A DNA stretch of 34,174 bases from a virus: the IMG/VR virus record IMGVR_UViG_3300021142_000101, positions 1 to 34,174 of that record, one strand, 5' to 3'. Position 1 is the stretch's first letter, and every line of letters starts with the position of its first letter. Made by a program: the position numbers and the translations under genes. Shown here in pieces: positions 1-6,931 of the stretch. Below the pieces are notes generated by a model. It searched no databases, was not told where the DNA came from, and was given only the letters and a program-made list of their open reading frames with translations.

Positions 1-14
1 ACCGAAGATAACAA

Positions 15-749
15 ATGGAACTTAAGCTCGTTAAGAAAGATTTTGCCGATAACTTTTTAAGTGTTATAGGTAAAGCTATAGATATTGTGTCTATTAAGCT
101 TAATAAGGATGGCTTATACGCTGTCTGCAATAAGCCCGATACAAGTATTATTTTATTAGCAAAGTATAGTAAAGCATTCGATGTAGAGCAAGAGATTACT
201 CTCAATATCGGGGATGTTAAGAAACTACTTAGAGTAATGGATTGTATCGATGATGACGAGATTACTTTTACTATTGAGTCTAATCATCTTTATTACAATA
301 CTTCTGAATTAAAGTTTAAGTATCATTTTTTAGACGACTCTGTAGTACCTAAAGTTACTCTTAAGAGAGATAAGATTGAATCTCTTACTAGTGATACCTT
401 TTTCAATATTGATGTAAAGAAACTACAAGAAATATTAAAGGCTAGTTCATTTACTACTGACACTAATAAGATTTACCTTTACGGTCAATCAGACGGGGTA
501 TATTGCGAGTTAGGAGATAAAGAAAAGAGCAATACAGATAATATTAGCCTTAAAGTGGCTGATAAAGTAGAAGGCCAACCATTTAATCAAGTTATTCCGT
601 TTAATCTCGATATATTTCGTATATTAACAGGGATAAAGTTTGATTCAGCTAGAGTAGGTATCAACTTAAAGTTCAAAGTAATGTCTTTCTACGTTAAGCC
701 GACTGCAGAGACTGATTTTACTTTTGTAATCTCAGGATTAGTTAAATAA
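15..749 (+). CDS. DNA polymerase sliding clamp, T4 gp45-like (probable)
   Basis: The 244-residue product has the size of T4 gp45 (228 aa) and the alternating strand/helix pattern of a two-domain processivity clamp. Its second half opens with an LQEILKASSF-like helix and ends with the strand FTFVISGL, as clamps do. Such clamps form trimeric rings that tether the polymerase and, in T4, activate late transcription. It heads a plus-strand operon; the next gene starts on its last base (ATAATGG junction). The exonuclease downstream supports a replication role. No catalytic residue can be checked, so the call rests on length, fold pattern and context. The start lies 15 nt into the window, so its promoter is not visible. 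Confidence 0.68.
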   Translation: MELKLVKKDFADNFLSVIGKAIDIVSIKLNKDGLYAVCNKPDTSIILLAKYSKAFDVEQEITLNIGDVKKLLRVMDCIDDDEITFTIESNHLYYNTSELKFKYHFLDDSVVPKVTLKRDKIESLTSDTFFNIDVKKLQEILKASSFTTDTNKIYLYGQSDGVYCELGDKEKSNTDNISLKVADKVEGQPFNQVIPFNLDIFRILTGIKFDSARVGINLKFKVMSFYVKPTAETDFTFVISGLVK

Positions 750-1075
750 TGGCTAATAAGATAACAACACAGAGTTACTTTATTAAAAGGCTTAAAGACT
801 CAGGTTATCTAGTCTATAGACTGTTTGATGAGTACAGTGAAGCAGACCCTCGTAGCTGGACAGTAATGATAGACCCGCACGGGGCATCAGTTATTTGCAC
901 CTGTTACAACAACGATAAAAATTTCGGTGAAAACTATTTTGAGTTATATGATGGTGGACAATTTATTCCTGAGAAGTTTAAGTTGAAAACTGACTCAATT
1001 GAGGTTATAATAAGCTATTTAGTAAAATATGGAATCAACAACAAATCAGAGTTATACATCGGGCGAAAAGTTTAG
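749..1075 (+). CDS. Conserved-looking phage protein of unknown function
   Basis: I do not recognise this 108-residue protein. It is mixed alpha/beta and soluble, with a single CTCYNN segment near the middle, an aromatic-rich centre ([10 protein letters not shown]) and no membrane segment. Its ATG overlaps the last base of the clamp stop codon, so translation is probably coupled. Its 3' end would overlap the longest possible folE frame by 47 nt, but not folE from the internal start preferred here. The location between clamp and folE suggests an early or middle replication-related gene; that is inference only. Confidence 0.6.
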   Translation: MANKITTQSYFIKRLKDSGYLVYRLFDEYSEADPRSWTVMIDPHGASVICTCYNNDKNFGENYFELYDGGQFIPEKFKLKTDSIEVIISYLVKYGINNKSELYIGRKV

Positions 1076-1094
1076 GTCCGTAAAATCTTTTAAT

Positions 1095-1751
1095 ATGAAC
1101 GAAGTTAAACACCCAACACTTCCTACAGCTAATAGTAGTATGATTACTACAGAAGAAGATAGGAAAGCAATTATTGATAAAGCAGCAGAAGCGTATTCAA
1201 CATTTCTAGATGCTCTACGCATTGATTGGCGTAACGACGTCAATAGTGCTGATACACCCCGTCGTGTAGCTAAAGCATATGTATGCGACCTTATTAAAGG
1301 TTGTTACGAAGGCCCGCCAAAGATTACTACATTCCCTTCAGACGGTTATGATGGTATTGTTAGTCAGATGAATATACCTGTAGTGTCTATGTGTTCTCAT
1401 CACCATCTATCTTTTACTGGTGTTGCGCACGTAGCTTATATTCCTGATAAAAATGGTCAAGTTATTGGTTTATCAAAACTTAACCGTATTGTAGAGCATT
1501 ATGCTCGTCGTCCTCAAATCCAAGAAGGTCTAACAGTTCAGATTCATAAAGCCATCGACCAACTTTGTACTGGTAATCAAGGTGTAGCAGTTATTCTTAA
1601 ATGTACTCATACTTGTGCATGTCACCGCGGTGTAAAGCATCATGGTTGTGCTATGATTACTTCTAAGTTATCTGGGGATTTTATGAACGAACCACAAACT
1701 CGTAAAGAGTTTTATGACTTCGTAGCTTCCGCTGAGCGAGACACTAAATAA
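1095..1751 (+). CDS. folE: GTP cyclohydrolase I
   Basis: The enzyme converts GTP to 7,8-dihydroneopterin triphosphate, the first step toward folate and toward 7-deazaguanines such as preQ0. The zinc/catalytic signature MCSHHH is present and matches Cys110, His112 and His113 of the E. coli enzyme. The core [20 protein letters not shown], and a THTCACHRG segment supplying the third zinc-binding Cys, are also present. An upstream in-frame ATG at 1029 would add 22 residues and overlap the previous gene by 47 nt. I prefer 1095 because it leaves a 19-nt gap and the extra residues are low-complexity. In phages folE often serves DNA base modification, but no queC, queD or queE lies in this window, so that role is open. 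Confidence 0.95.
   Translation: MNEVKHPTLPTANSSMITTEEDRKAIIDKAAEAYSTFLDALRIDWRNDVNSADTPRRVAKAYVCDLIKGCYEGPPKITTFPSDGYDGIVSQMNIPVVSMCSHHHLSFTGVAHVAYIPDKNGQVIGLSKLNRIVEHYARRPQIQEGLTVQIHKAIDQLCTGNQGVAVILKCTHTCACHRGVKHHGCAMITSKLSGDFMNEPQTRKEFYDFVASAERDTK
1745..1750 (+). promoter_or_regulatory. TAAATA hexamer before gene at 1757
   Basis: TAAATA, spacer ATATTA (6 nt), then ATG. It overlaps the folE stop codon, so the match could be partly coincidental. Confidence 0.35.
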
Positions 1752-1756
1752 TATTA

Positions 1757-2200
1757 ATGGCCGCTAAAAAACCAACGAAGGGTAAGAAGGCTCAAGATAA
1801 AAAGCAAACCAAGGCTAATGAGCCTCTTTCTTCTATTGTTCCTAAAGCCGCTAATGAAATGACTCCAGCAGAGCAGGCTAGTATCAATCAAATGATACAG
1901 CTTGCTAAACTCGAGTACATGAAGACTCTAAAGAATAACATTATCAATGAAAAGCGTAAAGAAATAGACGCTTTAGATATGCAAATTAAGGAGTTTATGG
2001 GTCCTTATATGCTTATCGGTTATGATTTAAATAATCAGCCAGTTGAAATTGTTTCTGCTGAAGACCCAGCTTCTCATGATGCTTTATTGGAACGATTCCG
2101 CCGTGTAATGTTTAAGATCAATAATAATATTGTTCAAACTCAAGGTAACGATCCATATGGTTTTAAAGACAAGCCTCAAAACGATTCTGACGAAGATTAA
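1757..2200 (+). CDS. Lysine-rich N-terminus, helical protein of unknown function
   Basis: The 147-residue product begins with a strongly basic, low-complexity tail (about residues 3-20, Lys-rich). A probable coiled coil follows around residues 45-80 (many Ile/Leu/Lys/Glu with heptad spacing) and the C-terminus is acidic (DSDED). The form suggests a nucleic-acid-associated or scaffolding protein, but no family is recognised. It begins 5 nt after folE. A TAAATA element overlaps the folE stop 6 nt before its ATG, so it may have its own start signal. Its 3' end overlaps the next gene by 44 nt in another frame. Confidence 0.6.
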   Translation: MAAKKPTKGKKAQDKKQTKANEPLSSIVPKAANEMTPAEQASINQMIQLAKLEYMKTLKNNIINEKRKEIDALDMQIKEFMGPYMLIGYDLNNQPVEIVSAEDPASHDALLERFRRVMFKINNNIVQTQGNDPYGFKDKPQNDSDED

Positions 2201-2552
2201 AGATAAGTTTTATCCGCCAGAAAGAAACATATACGTAGTAAGAGAAGGTACATTTAAAGGAGAGTGGTTAGTGCCTGTATCTTTTACTCCTGGCTTTACT
2301 GTCTTTTTTAGCTTGCCTGATAAGCACATAAGAACTATACCTAATGAAGAAGTAAACAACGGTATTAAAAATAAAATAATAGATTTAGTAGAAACTTTAC
2401 CAAAAGGCGTTTATAATACGTGCTTAGCAGAATACAAACTCAAATTAAAACAAAATGACAACGCTTCTAATAGACGGCAACAACACCCTTCATCGGGCGT
2501 ACTGGGTAGCAAACAACATAGGAAAGCCTCTAATAAATTCAAAGGGAATTAA
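2157..2552 (+). CDS. Unknown phage protein overlapping both neighbours
   Basis: The frame is open from an ATG at 2130, but the ATG at 2157 is a likely start because it shortens the overlap with the previous gene. The product (131 aa) has a basic N-terminus. A beta-rich core follows, with NIYVVREGTFKGEW and VSFTPGFTVFFSLPDKHI, recalling small barrel domains. The last 32 residues, polar and low-complexity, are encoded over the start of the exonuclease gene, a 98-nt overlap in another frame. The core reads like a real protein, while the tail may be constrained by the neighbour. Function unknown. Confidence 0.55.
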   Translation: MVLKTSLKTILTKIKDKFYPPERNIYVVREGTFKGEWLVPVSFTPGFTVFFSLPDKHIRTIPNEEVNNGIKNKIIDLVETLPKGVYNTCLAEYKLKLKQNDNASNRRQQHPSSGVLGSKQHRKASNKFKGN

Positions 2553-3366
2553 TACAGGAAGTGTTTTTTCTTTTCTTAAAACTGTCAAATCAAATGCAGA
2601 CCAGTTTAATGCAGATAAAATCTATATTGCTTGGGATAAAAAACTAGGCAATAAAGAAAACTTCCGTAAAACCCTTACAGAAGGTACATATAAAGGTAAT
2701 AGAGATCAGGAACGTAATAAAGCTGTTTACGGAGAAGCAGATGCTATTGTTGAAATAACAACTACCCTTGGAATAAAGAATATATTTCCTGGTAATTTAG
2801 AAGCAGATGATGTTATTAGCTGGTTAAGTAAAGAAATAACAGGTAAAAAGATTATTATAAGTGTTGATAACGACTTTGCACAGTTAGTTAATACGGATAC
2901 TTCTTTCTATAACCCAATTAAAAAGCTTCTTGTAGATGTTAATAACTTTGAAGAACATTATGGATTAACCCCAGAAGAATTCGTTATTTATAAATGTATA
3001 GCTGGGGATAAATCCGATAATGTACAAGGCATTGAAGGAGTGGGTAAAGTTAGAGGTAGAAAACTAGCTAAACAATGGGTAGCTAAAGAACCAAAGGCTA
3101 AAGAACTATGTGATGTAGTTGTAACAACTAATCGTCCGTTAGTAGATCTCGCTCACGGTTTAGCGGTACATCCAGATGAAACAGAACTATATACTGAACA
3201 GTATAATACATTAAATACAACATTGTCAGATTTTAATAAATTTGAAGAATCGTGCAAAAATCTAGAGTTTAACAGTATTCTAGACAAGTTAAACGATTGG
3301 AAGAAAACCTTTAATAAACAAGCAAATAACCAAGCTCTAGTTGATTTCTGTAAGTTGTTCGGATAA
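2455..3366 (+). CDS. 5'-3' exonuclease, FEN/T4 RNase H-like
   Basis: The protein is a flap-endonuclease family nuclease, which removes RNA primers and flaps during lagging-strand synthesis. The metal-binding acidic clusters are in order: LIDGNN at residues 5-10, an AWDKK segment near 60, LEADDVI near 118, SVDNDFAQL near 140, and GDKSDNVQGIEGVG, the helix-hairpin-helix-like DNA-binding turn, near 185. At 303 aa it matches T4 RNase H (305 aa). The start is fixed because LLIDGN must sit at the N-terminus. The gene opens inside the preceding frame, implying coupled translation, and lies in the same operon as the clamp. Confidence 0.92.
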   Translation: MTTLLIDGNNTLHRAYWVANNIGKPLINSKGINTGSVFSFLKTVKSNADQFNADKIYIAWDKKLGNKENFRKTLTEGTYKGNRDQERNKAVYGEADAIVEITTTLGIKNIFPGNLEADDVISWLSKEITGKKIIISVDNDFAQLVNTDTSFYNPIKKLLVDVNNFEEHYGLTPEEFVIYKCIAGDKSDNVQGIEGVGKVRGRKLAKQWVAKEPKAKELCDVVVTTNRPLVDLAHGLAVHPDETELYTEQYNTLNTTLSDFNKFEESCKNLEFNSILDKLNDWKKTFNKQANNQALVDFCKLFG

Positions 3367-3369
3367 GTA
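3364..3369 (+). promoter_or_regulatory. TAAGTA hexamer before zinc-ribbon gene
   Basis: TAAGTA, spacer TAGTAT (6 nt), then the ATG at 3376. Its TAA is also the exonuclease stop codon. Confidence 0.4.
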
Positions 3370-3375
3370 TAGTAT

Positions 3376-3570
3376 ATGAACGAACAAGTATCTATGCGTC
3401 CGGAGAGTTGCCATATCTGCGGATATGGTCCTGTACATCCTAGAGCTGTAAGGGTTAACAAAGGTAGTCAAATTGTTACTGAAGCGCATTGGATTTGCCC
3501 AAAATGTAGCGGTAGATTCAAGATAGGAGTAGTAAGTATTGAGAACCGTGAGCAAAAGAAAAACAAATAA
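3376..3570 (+). CDS. Small zinc-ribbon protein
   Basis: The 64-residue protein carries two Cys knuckles, CHIC (Cys12/Cys15) and CPKC (Cys41/Cys44), spaced as in a zinc ribbon, and a basic tail. Proteins of this type often act as transcription or replication accessory factors, but the partner is unknown. A TAAGTA hexamer sits 6 nt before its ATG, overlapping the stop codon of the exonuclease, so it may have its own promoter. The following gene overlaps its 3' end by 23 nt. Confidence 0.75.
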   Translation: MNEQVSMRPESCHICGYGPVHPRAVRVNKGSQIVTEAHWICPKCSGRFKIGVVSIENREQKKNK

Positions 3571-3943
3571 GATTCTCGAAGAGTCAGAGTATTATACAGG
3601 CGTACAAAGCTCTCAGCGCACACCTGAAACAATGTCTGCTTATGAATATAGCAGTGACAATACGCCTACGCTAGAAAAACTAGCCAATCTTAAAAACAAC
3701 GGTCAAGGCGGAGTTAACCCAGAAGCTCTTCCATACCCTCTACAAGATTCTGTAGTACAACTAGCAAACCTTTATCTACAGACTTTAGACTTAAAAAATA
3801 AAGCAGCTACAGCTGCATCAATGCCTTTATTTAAAGGCAAAGAAAAAGAATTAAAGAAGTTTCGTGCTAAGTTAGCAGGTATTATGGCAGCATATAAAGA
3901 ATTAGCCGCCAGTTTAAATACTTTTACTCTTGCACCTAAGTGA
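3548..3943 (+). CDS. Helical phage protein of unknown function
   Basis: The frame is open from a TTG at 3539, but the GTG at 3548 (VSKRKTNKI) is the more credible start; either way it overlaps the zinc-ribbon gene. The 131-residue product has a basic N-terminus and a polar, disordered-looking first half. The second half is helical (residues about 70-125, with LFKGKEKELKKFRAKLAG and a leucine-rich AAYKELAASL segment). Nothing identifies a family. It is part of the plus-strand early operon; use of a non-ATG start is the one unusual point. Confidence 0.6.
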   Translation: MSKRKTNKILEESEYYTGVQSSQRTPETMSAYEYSSDNTPTLEKLANLKNNGQGGVNPEALPYPLQDSVVQLANLYLQTLDLKNKAATAASMPLFKGKEKELKKFRAKLAGIMAAYKELAASLNTFTLAPK

Positions 3944-3947
3944 ATAA

Positions 3948-3967
3948 GTTACTCTAATACGAGTAAC
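3948..3967 (+). promoter_or_regulatory. Perfect inverted repeat before the start at 3970
   Basis: GTTACTC (3948-3954) and GAGTAAC (3961-3967) form a 7-bp perfect inverted repeat with a 6-nt spacer TAATAC, ending 2 nt before ATG. It may be an operator or an mRNA hairpin masking the start. Confidence 0.5.
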
Positions 3968-3969
3968 AT

Positions 3970-4365
3970 ATGAGACAAACATTAATAACTCTTTTGGGGT
4001 CAGTGCTAAAAGCAGCAGCGGTGAGTACCGTATTTGCAGGCATTGCTCATTTTACTAAGCAATCAGCTTTAGTCTGGTTCTTAACTACCTTTATTGGTCA
4101 GTTTATTCTATTTTATCTTTATGGTATGTTTCTTGATTACCGCGCAACAAAAGATAGTACTGTTATTCGTTTAAAAGAGCTTGAACTGCTCTCGAAAATA
4201 ACGTTTACTATTAACTGTGCTGCTTGTAAACGACCTAATGATGTGGTCATTAATGCTAATGAAGATACAAATTTTGTTTGTGAACACTGCCAGGCTAAAA
4301 ATGCTGTCTACGTCAATGTTGAAGCAGCTTTAGTTACAGACCCACTTAATACAGGTACAAAATAA
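3970..4365 (+). CDS. Membrane protein with C-terminal zinc-ribbon-like domain
   Basis: Two hydrophobic helices (about residues 5-27 and 32-55) form a membrane hairpin. A soluble domain follows with paired cysteines CAAC (83/86) and CEHC (104/107), a zinc-ribbon pattern. The protein would sit in the host inner membrane with the metal-binding domain probably cytoplasmic, because a basic/charged linker follows the second helix. Function unknown; a membrane-anchored regulator or host-interaction protein is possible. A perfect 7-bp inverted repeat ends 2 nt before its ATG and may control its expression. Confidence 0.7.
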   Translation: MRQTLITLLGSVLKAAAVSTVFAGIAHFTKQSALVWFLTTFIGQFILFYLYGMFLDYRATKDSTVIRLKELELLSKITFTINCAACKRPNDVVINANEDTNFVCEHCQAKNAVYVNVEAALVTDPLNTGTK

Positions 4366-4370
4366 TTTTT

Positions 4371-4679
4371 ATGGAAGACTTAATTGAAGAAACACAAACT
4401 AATCCTAGACGTATATCTACGTATGAATTTGCTCGTTGGGCTGCTTTACTAGAAGCTATTGACCTTATAGCTGAAAAATGCGAAGATAGAGGTATTGATT
4501 TCAATAGTAATGAAGGTATGAAGTACATTAAACCTTTAGATATTCAAGATTATGTAGATAATCGTACAGATACATTGTTAATGAAAATACAAACTGCTCG
4601 TGGCATTGAAAAAGCGATTAACAATATTAAAAGCTTGCAAATTGAGAATAAGTTACGATCATTAGATATAAACGAATAA
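4371..4679 (+). CDS. Unknown helical protein
   Basis: A 102-residue soluble protein, predicted mostly helical and acidic, with segments such as RWAALLEAIDLIAEKCEDRG. I recognise no domain. It follows the membrane protein by 5 nt and precedes the next small gene by 5 nt, so it belongs to the same transcription unit. The length and amino-acid makeup are those of a genuine coding sequence. Confidence 0.6.
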   Translation: MEDLIEETQTNPRRISTYEFARWAALLEAIDLIAEKCEDRGIDFNSNEGMKYIKPLDIQDYVDNRTDTLLMKIQTARGIEKAINNIKSLQIENKLRSLDINE

Positions 4680-4684
4680 CTAAT

Positions 4685-4867
4685 ATGTACGTAGAACGAA
4701 CAAACAACGGTTTAATGGTGTATGACAATAATAATAGTCCTTATATGCCTATTTCAGTAGGATTAGATATGACAGGGTTTTATCTTTCTGGTAGCTCTTT
4801 AGTTGTGTCTTATCCGGGCGGTCGTAATGAAGTCTACAATGTAGACAACAATACTCGAGTTAGATGA
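4685..4867 (+). CDS. Small beta-rich protein of unknown function
   Basis: A 60-residue protein rich in Asn, Tyr, Val and Gly with likely beta strands (LVVSYPGGRNEVYNV). It has no cysteine and no membrane segment. Its stop codon overlaps the start of the next gene (ATGA, 4 nt), typical of coupled phage genes. Function unknown. Confidence 0.5.
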   Translation: MYVERTNNGLMVYDNNNSPYMPISVGLDMTGFYLSGSSLVVSYPGGRNEVYNVDNNTRVR

Positions 4868-5118
4868 ACCAGGAATTTATAGTAATGGACGCATCTATAG
4901 TACGTATGAACGCTAAACACGTTCTAGAAGAAGGCTTGTTTTTAGTAGATCTTGAAAAAGATCAATGGTGTAAAAATCATCAAGACGCTAAGAAGTTTCC
5001 TTCTCCAAGTGAAGCTATAACTGCTGCCAAGGCTGCTGGTTTAGACAAACTGCCAAGAATTTTTACAGTACAACAAAACGGTAATAATTACAACATTACA
5101 GAGATAAAGTATCAATAA
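4864..5118 (+). CDS. Small protein of unknown function
   Basis: An 84-residue protein starting in a 4-nt ATGA overlap with the preceding gene; a second in-frame ATG at 4885 is possible. The C-terminal half (PSEAITAAKAAGLDKLPRIFTVQQNG) is an alpha/beta pattern reminiscent of small phage accessory proteins, but no family can be named. It is the last gene of the early operon, ending 10 nt before tRNA-Glu. Confidence 0.55.
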   Translation: MNQEFIVMDASIVRMNAKHVLEEGLFLVDLEKDQWCKNHQDAKKFPSPSEAITAAKAAGLDKLPRIFTVQQNGNNYNITEIKYQ

Positions 5119-5121
5119 GTA
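5116..5121 (+). promoter_or_regulatory. TAAGTA hexamer before tRNA-Glu
   Basis: TAAGTA followed by seven T and then the mature 5' end of tRNA-Glu. As a -10 element it would start transcription at or near the mature tRNA end. Confidence 0.4.
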
Positions 5122-5128
5122 TTTTTTT

Positions 5129-5203
5129 GCCCTCATAGGATAATGGTTAGTCTACCGCACTTTCACTGCGGGTATTCCGGTTCGAATCCGGATGGGGGTA
5201 CCA
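5129..5203 (+). tRNA. tRNA-Glu (UUC), CCA encoded
   Basis: The cloverleaf is complete. The acceptor GCCCTCA pairs with TGGGGGT, and the anticodon stem CCGCA/TGCGG encloses CTTTCAC with anticodon TTC. The T arm is TCCGG-TTCGAAT-CCGGA, the discriminator A is at 5200 and CCA is encoded at 5201-5203. A TAAGTA hexamer ends 7 nt before the mature 5' end. Confidence 0.96.
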
Positions 5204-5209
5204 TTTTTT

Positions 5210-5280
5210 TGCCTGATGGTGTAATGGCAACACAAGCGACTTTGACTCGCTTTTTCCTCGTTCGAATCGAGGTCGGGCAG
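5210..5280 (+). tRNA. tRNA-Gln (UUG)
   Basis: The acceptor TGCCTGA pairs with TCGGGCA. The anticodon stem AGCGA/TCGCT encloses CTTTGAC (anticodon TTG). The T arm is CCTCG-TTCGAAT-CGAGG and the discriminator is G at 5280. The following bases are CTA, so CCA is not encoded, unlike the other two tRNAs here. It lies 6 nt after tRNA-Glu and is probably co-transcribed with it. Confidence 0.95.
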
Positions 5281-5302
5281 CTATTTGATAATATAGTAAC
5301 AA

Positions 5303-5308
5303 TAAGTA
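5303..5308 (+). promoter_or_regulatory. TAAGTA hexamer before methyltransferase gene
   Basis: TAAGTA with a 9-nt spacer to the ATG at 5318; a TTTAAATA overlaps the start codon. Confidence 0.35.
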
Positions 5309-5317
5309 AGTTTAAAT

Positions 5318-5878
5318 ATGGAGCATTATCATTATAAAGTGCCTGGTTGGTTTACATTTCCGAAACTATATTCAGAAATGGTTGAAAAGTACGATAATGC
5401 TCATTTTGTAGAAGTTGGTGCTTGGCAAGGTAGCTCTACTACATTTATGGCTGTAGAAATTATTAACTCTAATAAAAATATTAAGTTTAGTGTTTATGAT
5501 ATTTGGGGTAGATATTCTTTAGCGGGTCTAAATACTAAGAACTCAGAGCAGTTACCGGAAGATTATGTTTATGGGCTATTTTTAAACAATATAGACCCTG
5601 TAAAACATATAGTTAAGCCTACTAAGATGGCTTCTAATCAAGCTAGTCAGTTGCATGAAAACGGCTCTCTAGATTTTATTTTTATTGATGCTAATCATGA
5701 ATATGAAGCTGTAATGACCGATTTAATGTGCTGGTACCCTAAACTTAAAAAAGGCGGTACAATAGCTGGTCATGATTACTATGAAGACGAGGGAGTACAG
5801 AGAGCCGTAAAAGAGTTTTTTGGTGTAAACGATGACAGGCTTTATTGCGGAGAGAGATGCTGGAGAGTTGATGGGTAA
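5318..5878 (+). CDS. Class I SAM-dependent methyltransferase-like protein
   Basis: The 186-residue protein has the Rossmann-fold hallmarks of the Methyltransf_24 type. The glycine loop VEVGAWQGSS (31-40) should bind S-adenosylmethionine. SVYDIWG follows strand 2 (58-64), the FIFIDANHEYE segment is at 120-130 and KGGTIAGHDYY at 145-155. Related enzymes methylate sugars or small molecules on glycan-modifying loci. It leads into the sulfotransferase-like cassette and its stop overlaps the next start (TAATG, sharing one base). A TAAGTA hexamer lies 9 nt upstream. Substrate unknown. Confidence 0.82.
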   Translation: MEHYHYKVPGWFTFPKLYSEMVEKYDNAHFVEVGAWQGSSTTFMAVEIINSNKNIKFSVYDIWGRYSLAGLNTKNSEQLPEDYVYGLFLNNIDPVKHIVKPTKMASNQASQLHENGSLDFIFIDANHEYEAVMTDLMCWYPKLKKGGTIAGHDYYEDEGVQRAVKEFFGVNDDRLYCGERCWRVDG

Positions 5879-6531
5879 TGAACGTTTCAACTAAAGTACA
5901 ACATATTTGGTGGGCTACAGCTAGATGTGGTTCTCGTGCTGTTAGTGAAATATTGAAACACTACGATTTTTTTAACTATAAGGTATCCCCCATATTTACA
6001 CCTGAGTCAGATATAAGAAATGTTTCACACACGCATGATTATGGCGTGCCGAAAGAATATTCAGACTATAAAATAATAATACAGACTCGTAATCCTTATT
6101 CAAGAGAAGTCTCTAACTGGCACCTGGCTTGTTTTAAAGAAACAAAAAACGAACTTATTATTACGAAAGGCTTTGAAGAATGGGTATATGCAAATCAAAA
6201 AGCCGTAGTTGAGCAAGAGCTAAGAACATACAAACCGGATTATTATATAAGATACGAACATTTACAAGAAGATATACTGAATTTACCCTTTGTGGATATA
6301 AACAACCCTAATGTTTTGAGAGACTATCATTCTAATATATTAGCTAATCAATACAAATATGAAGGTGTTGATGATCCACGCGGAGATATTAGACGAGACA
6401 ATAAAGATGGTAGGTACGCAGATTGGAAATCATATTACATATATAACCCGAGAATAGCGGGTATCGTGCATGAAAAATACAAAGAACAGTTTAAGCTGTT
6501 TAATTACGAAAAAGATAGCTGGAAGCAATGA
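5878..6531 (+). CDS. Sulfotransferase-like protein (paralogue 1)
   Basis: The 217-residue protein has a candidate 5'-phosphosulfate-binding loop TARCGSRAV (14-22) after the first strand. It also has a 3'-phosphate-binding motif QTRNPYSREVSNW (69-81), the two signatures of PAPS-dependent sulfotransferases. The later block YIRYEHLQEDI.NLPF and the tail LFNYEKDSWK recur in the two paralogues at 6932 and 8441. It is expected to transfer sulfate to a sugar or other acceptor; the acceptor is unknown. It overlaps the methyltransferase by one base and the next gene by 4 nt (ATGA), so the three are coupled. Confidence 0.75.
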   Translation: MNVSTKVQHIWWATARCGSRAVSEILKHYDFFNYKVSPIFTPESDIRNVSHTHDYGVPKEYSDYKIIIQTRNPYSREVSNWHLACFKETKNELIITKGFEEWVYANQKAVVEQELRTYKPDYYIRYEHLQEDILNLPFVDINNPNVLRDYHSNILANQYKYEGVDDPRGDIRRDNKDGRYADWKSYYIYNPRIAGIVHEKYKEQFKLFNYEKDSWKQ

Positions 6532-6914
6532 ATCATTGTTGTGAAAAATGTCTAGGGTTTGAAGGTAATCATGGTGGTTGTTGCCAACTTGATGATAGAG
6601 ATTTTATAATAGGGCCAGTATCAGATCCAGCTGCTTTTTTACAAAGAGTACAAAATAAGTTTTCTGGGGTAAAAATAGAATGGAAAGACGTCTTTATAGA
6701 TTATGAGGAAGGTTCTAAAATGTTCCCGGAGAGATCTTTATATCAAAATCCAGCCCACTACCCTTCCCTAAGAGTTGACATAAAACACGAAAGAAAACCG
6801 TGTATTTTTTATAACTCTACTCTTAAATGTTGTAGTGTATACAGTATTAGACCTGATATGTGTAAGTTTTTTTCGTGTGATTATTTAAAAAATATAAAAA
6901 ATAACACTCAATAA
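6528..6914 (+). CDS. CxxC-rich metal-chelating protein (YkgJ/UPF0153-like)
   Basis: The 128-residue product has an N-terminal cysteine cluster (Cys4, Cys5, Cys8 and a later Cys-Cys pair near 18-19) and C-terminal cysteines in CIFY, KCCSVY, MCKFFSC. The YSIRPDMCKFFSC block is typical of the YkgJ family of putative zinc- or iron-binding proteins (the RP.xCR.F motif). In this family the cysteines are thought to hold a metal, and its biochemical role is unclear. It begins within the sulfotransferase stop (ATGA overlap), tying it to that cassette; it could support a metalloenzyme or modify proteins. Confidence 0.75.
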   Translation: MNHCCEKCLGFEGNHGGCCQLDDRDFIIGPVSDPAAFLQRVQNKFSGVKIEWKDVFIDYEEGSKMFPERSLYQNPAHYPSLRVDIKHERKPCIFYNSTLKCCSVYSIRPDMCKFFSCDYLKNIKNNTQ

Positions 6915-6919
6915 TAACA

Positions 6920-6925
6920 TAAATA
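6920..6925 (+). promoter_or_regulatory. TAAATA late-promoter-like element (CATAAATA)
   Basis: CATAAATA, spacer TACTAT (6 nt), then the ATG at 6932 of the second sulfotransferase-like gene. Confidence 0.6.
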
Positions 6926-6931
6926 TACTAT

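Noticed and set aside
5143-5337. Plus-strand open frame of 64 codons
   Set aside because: It runs through tRNA-Glu and tRNA-Gln.
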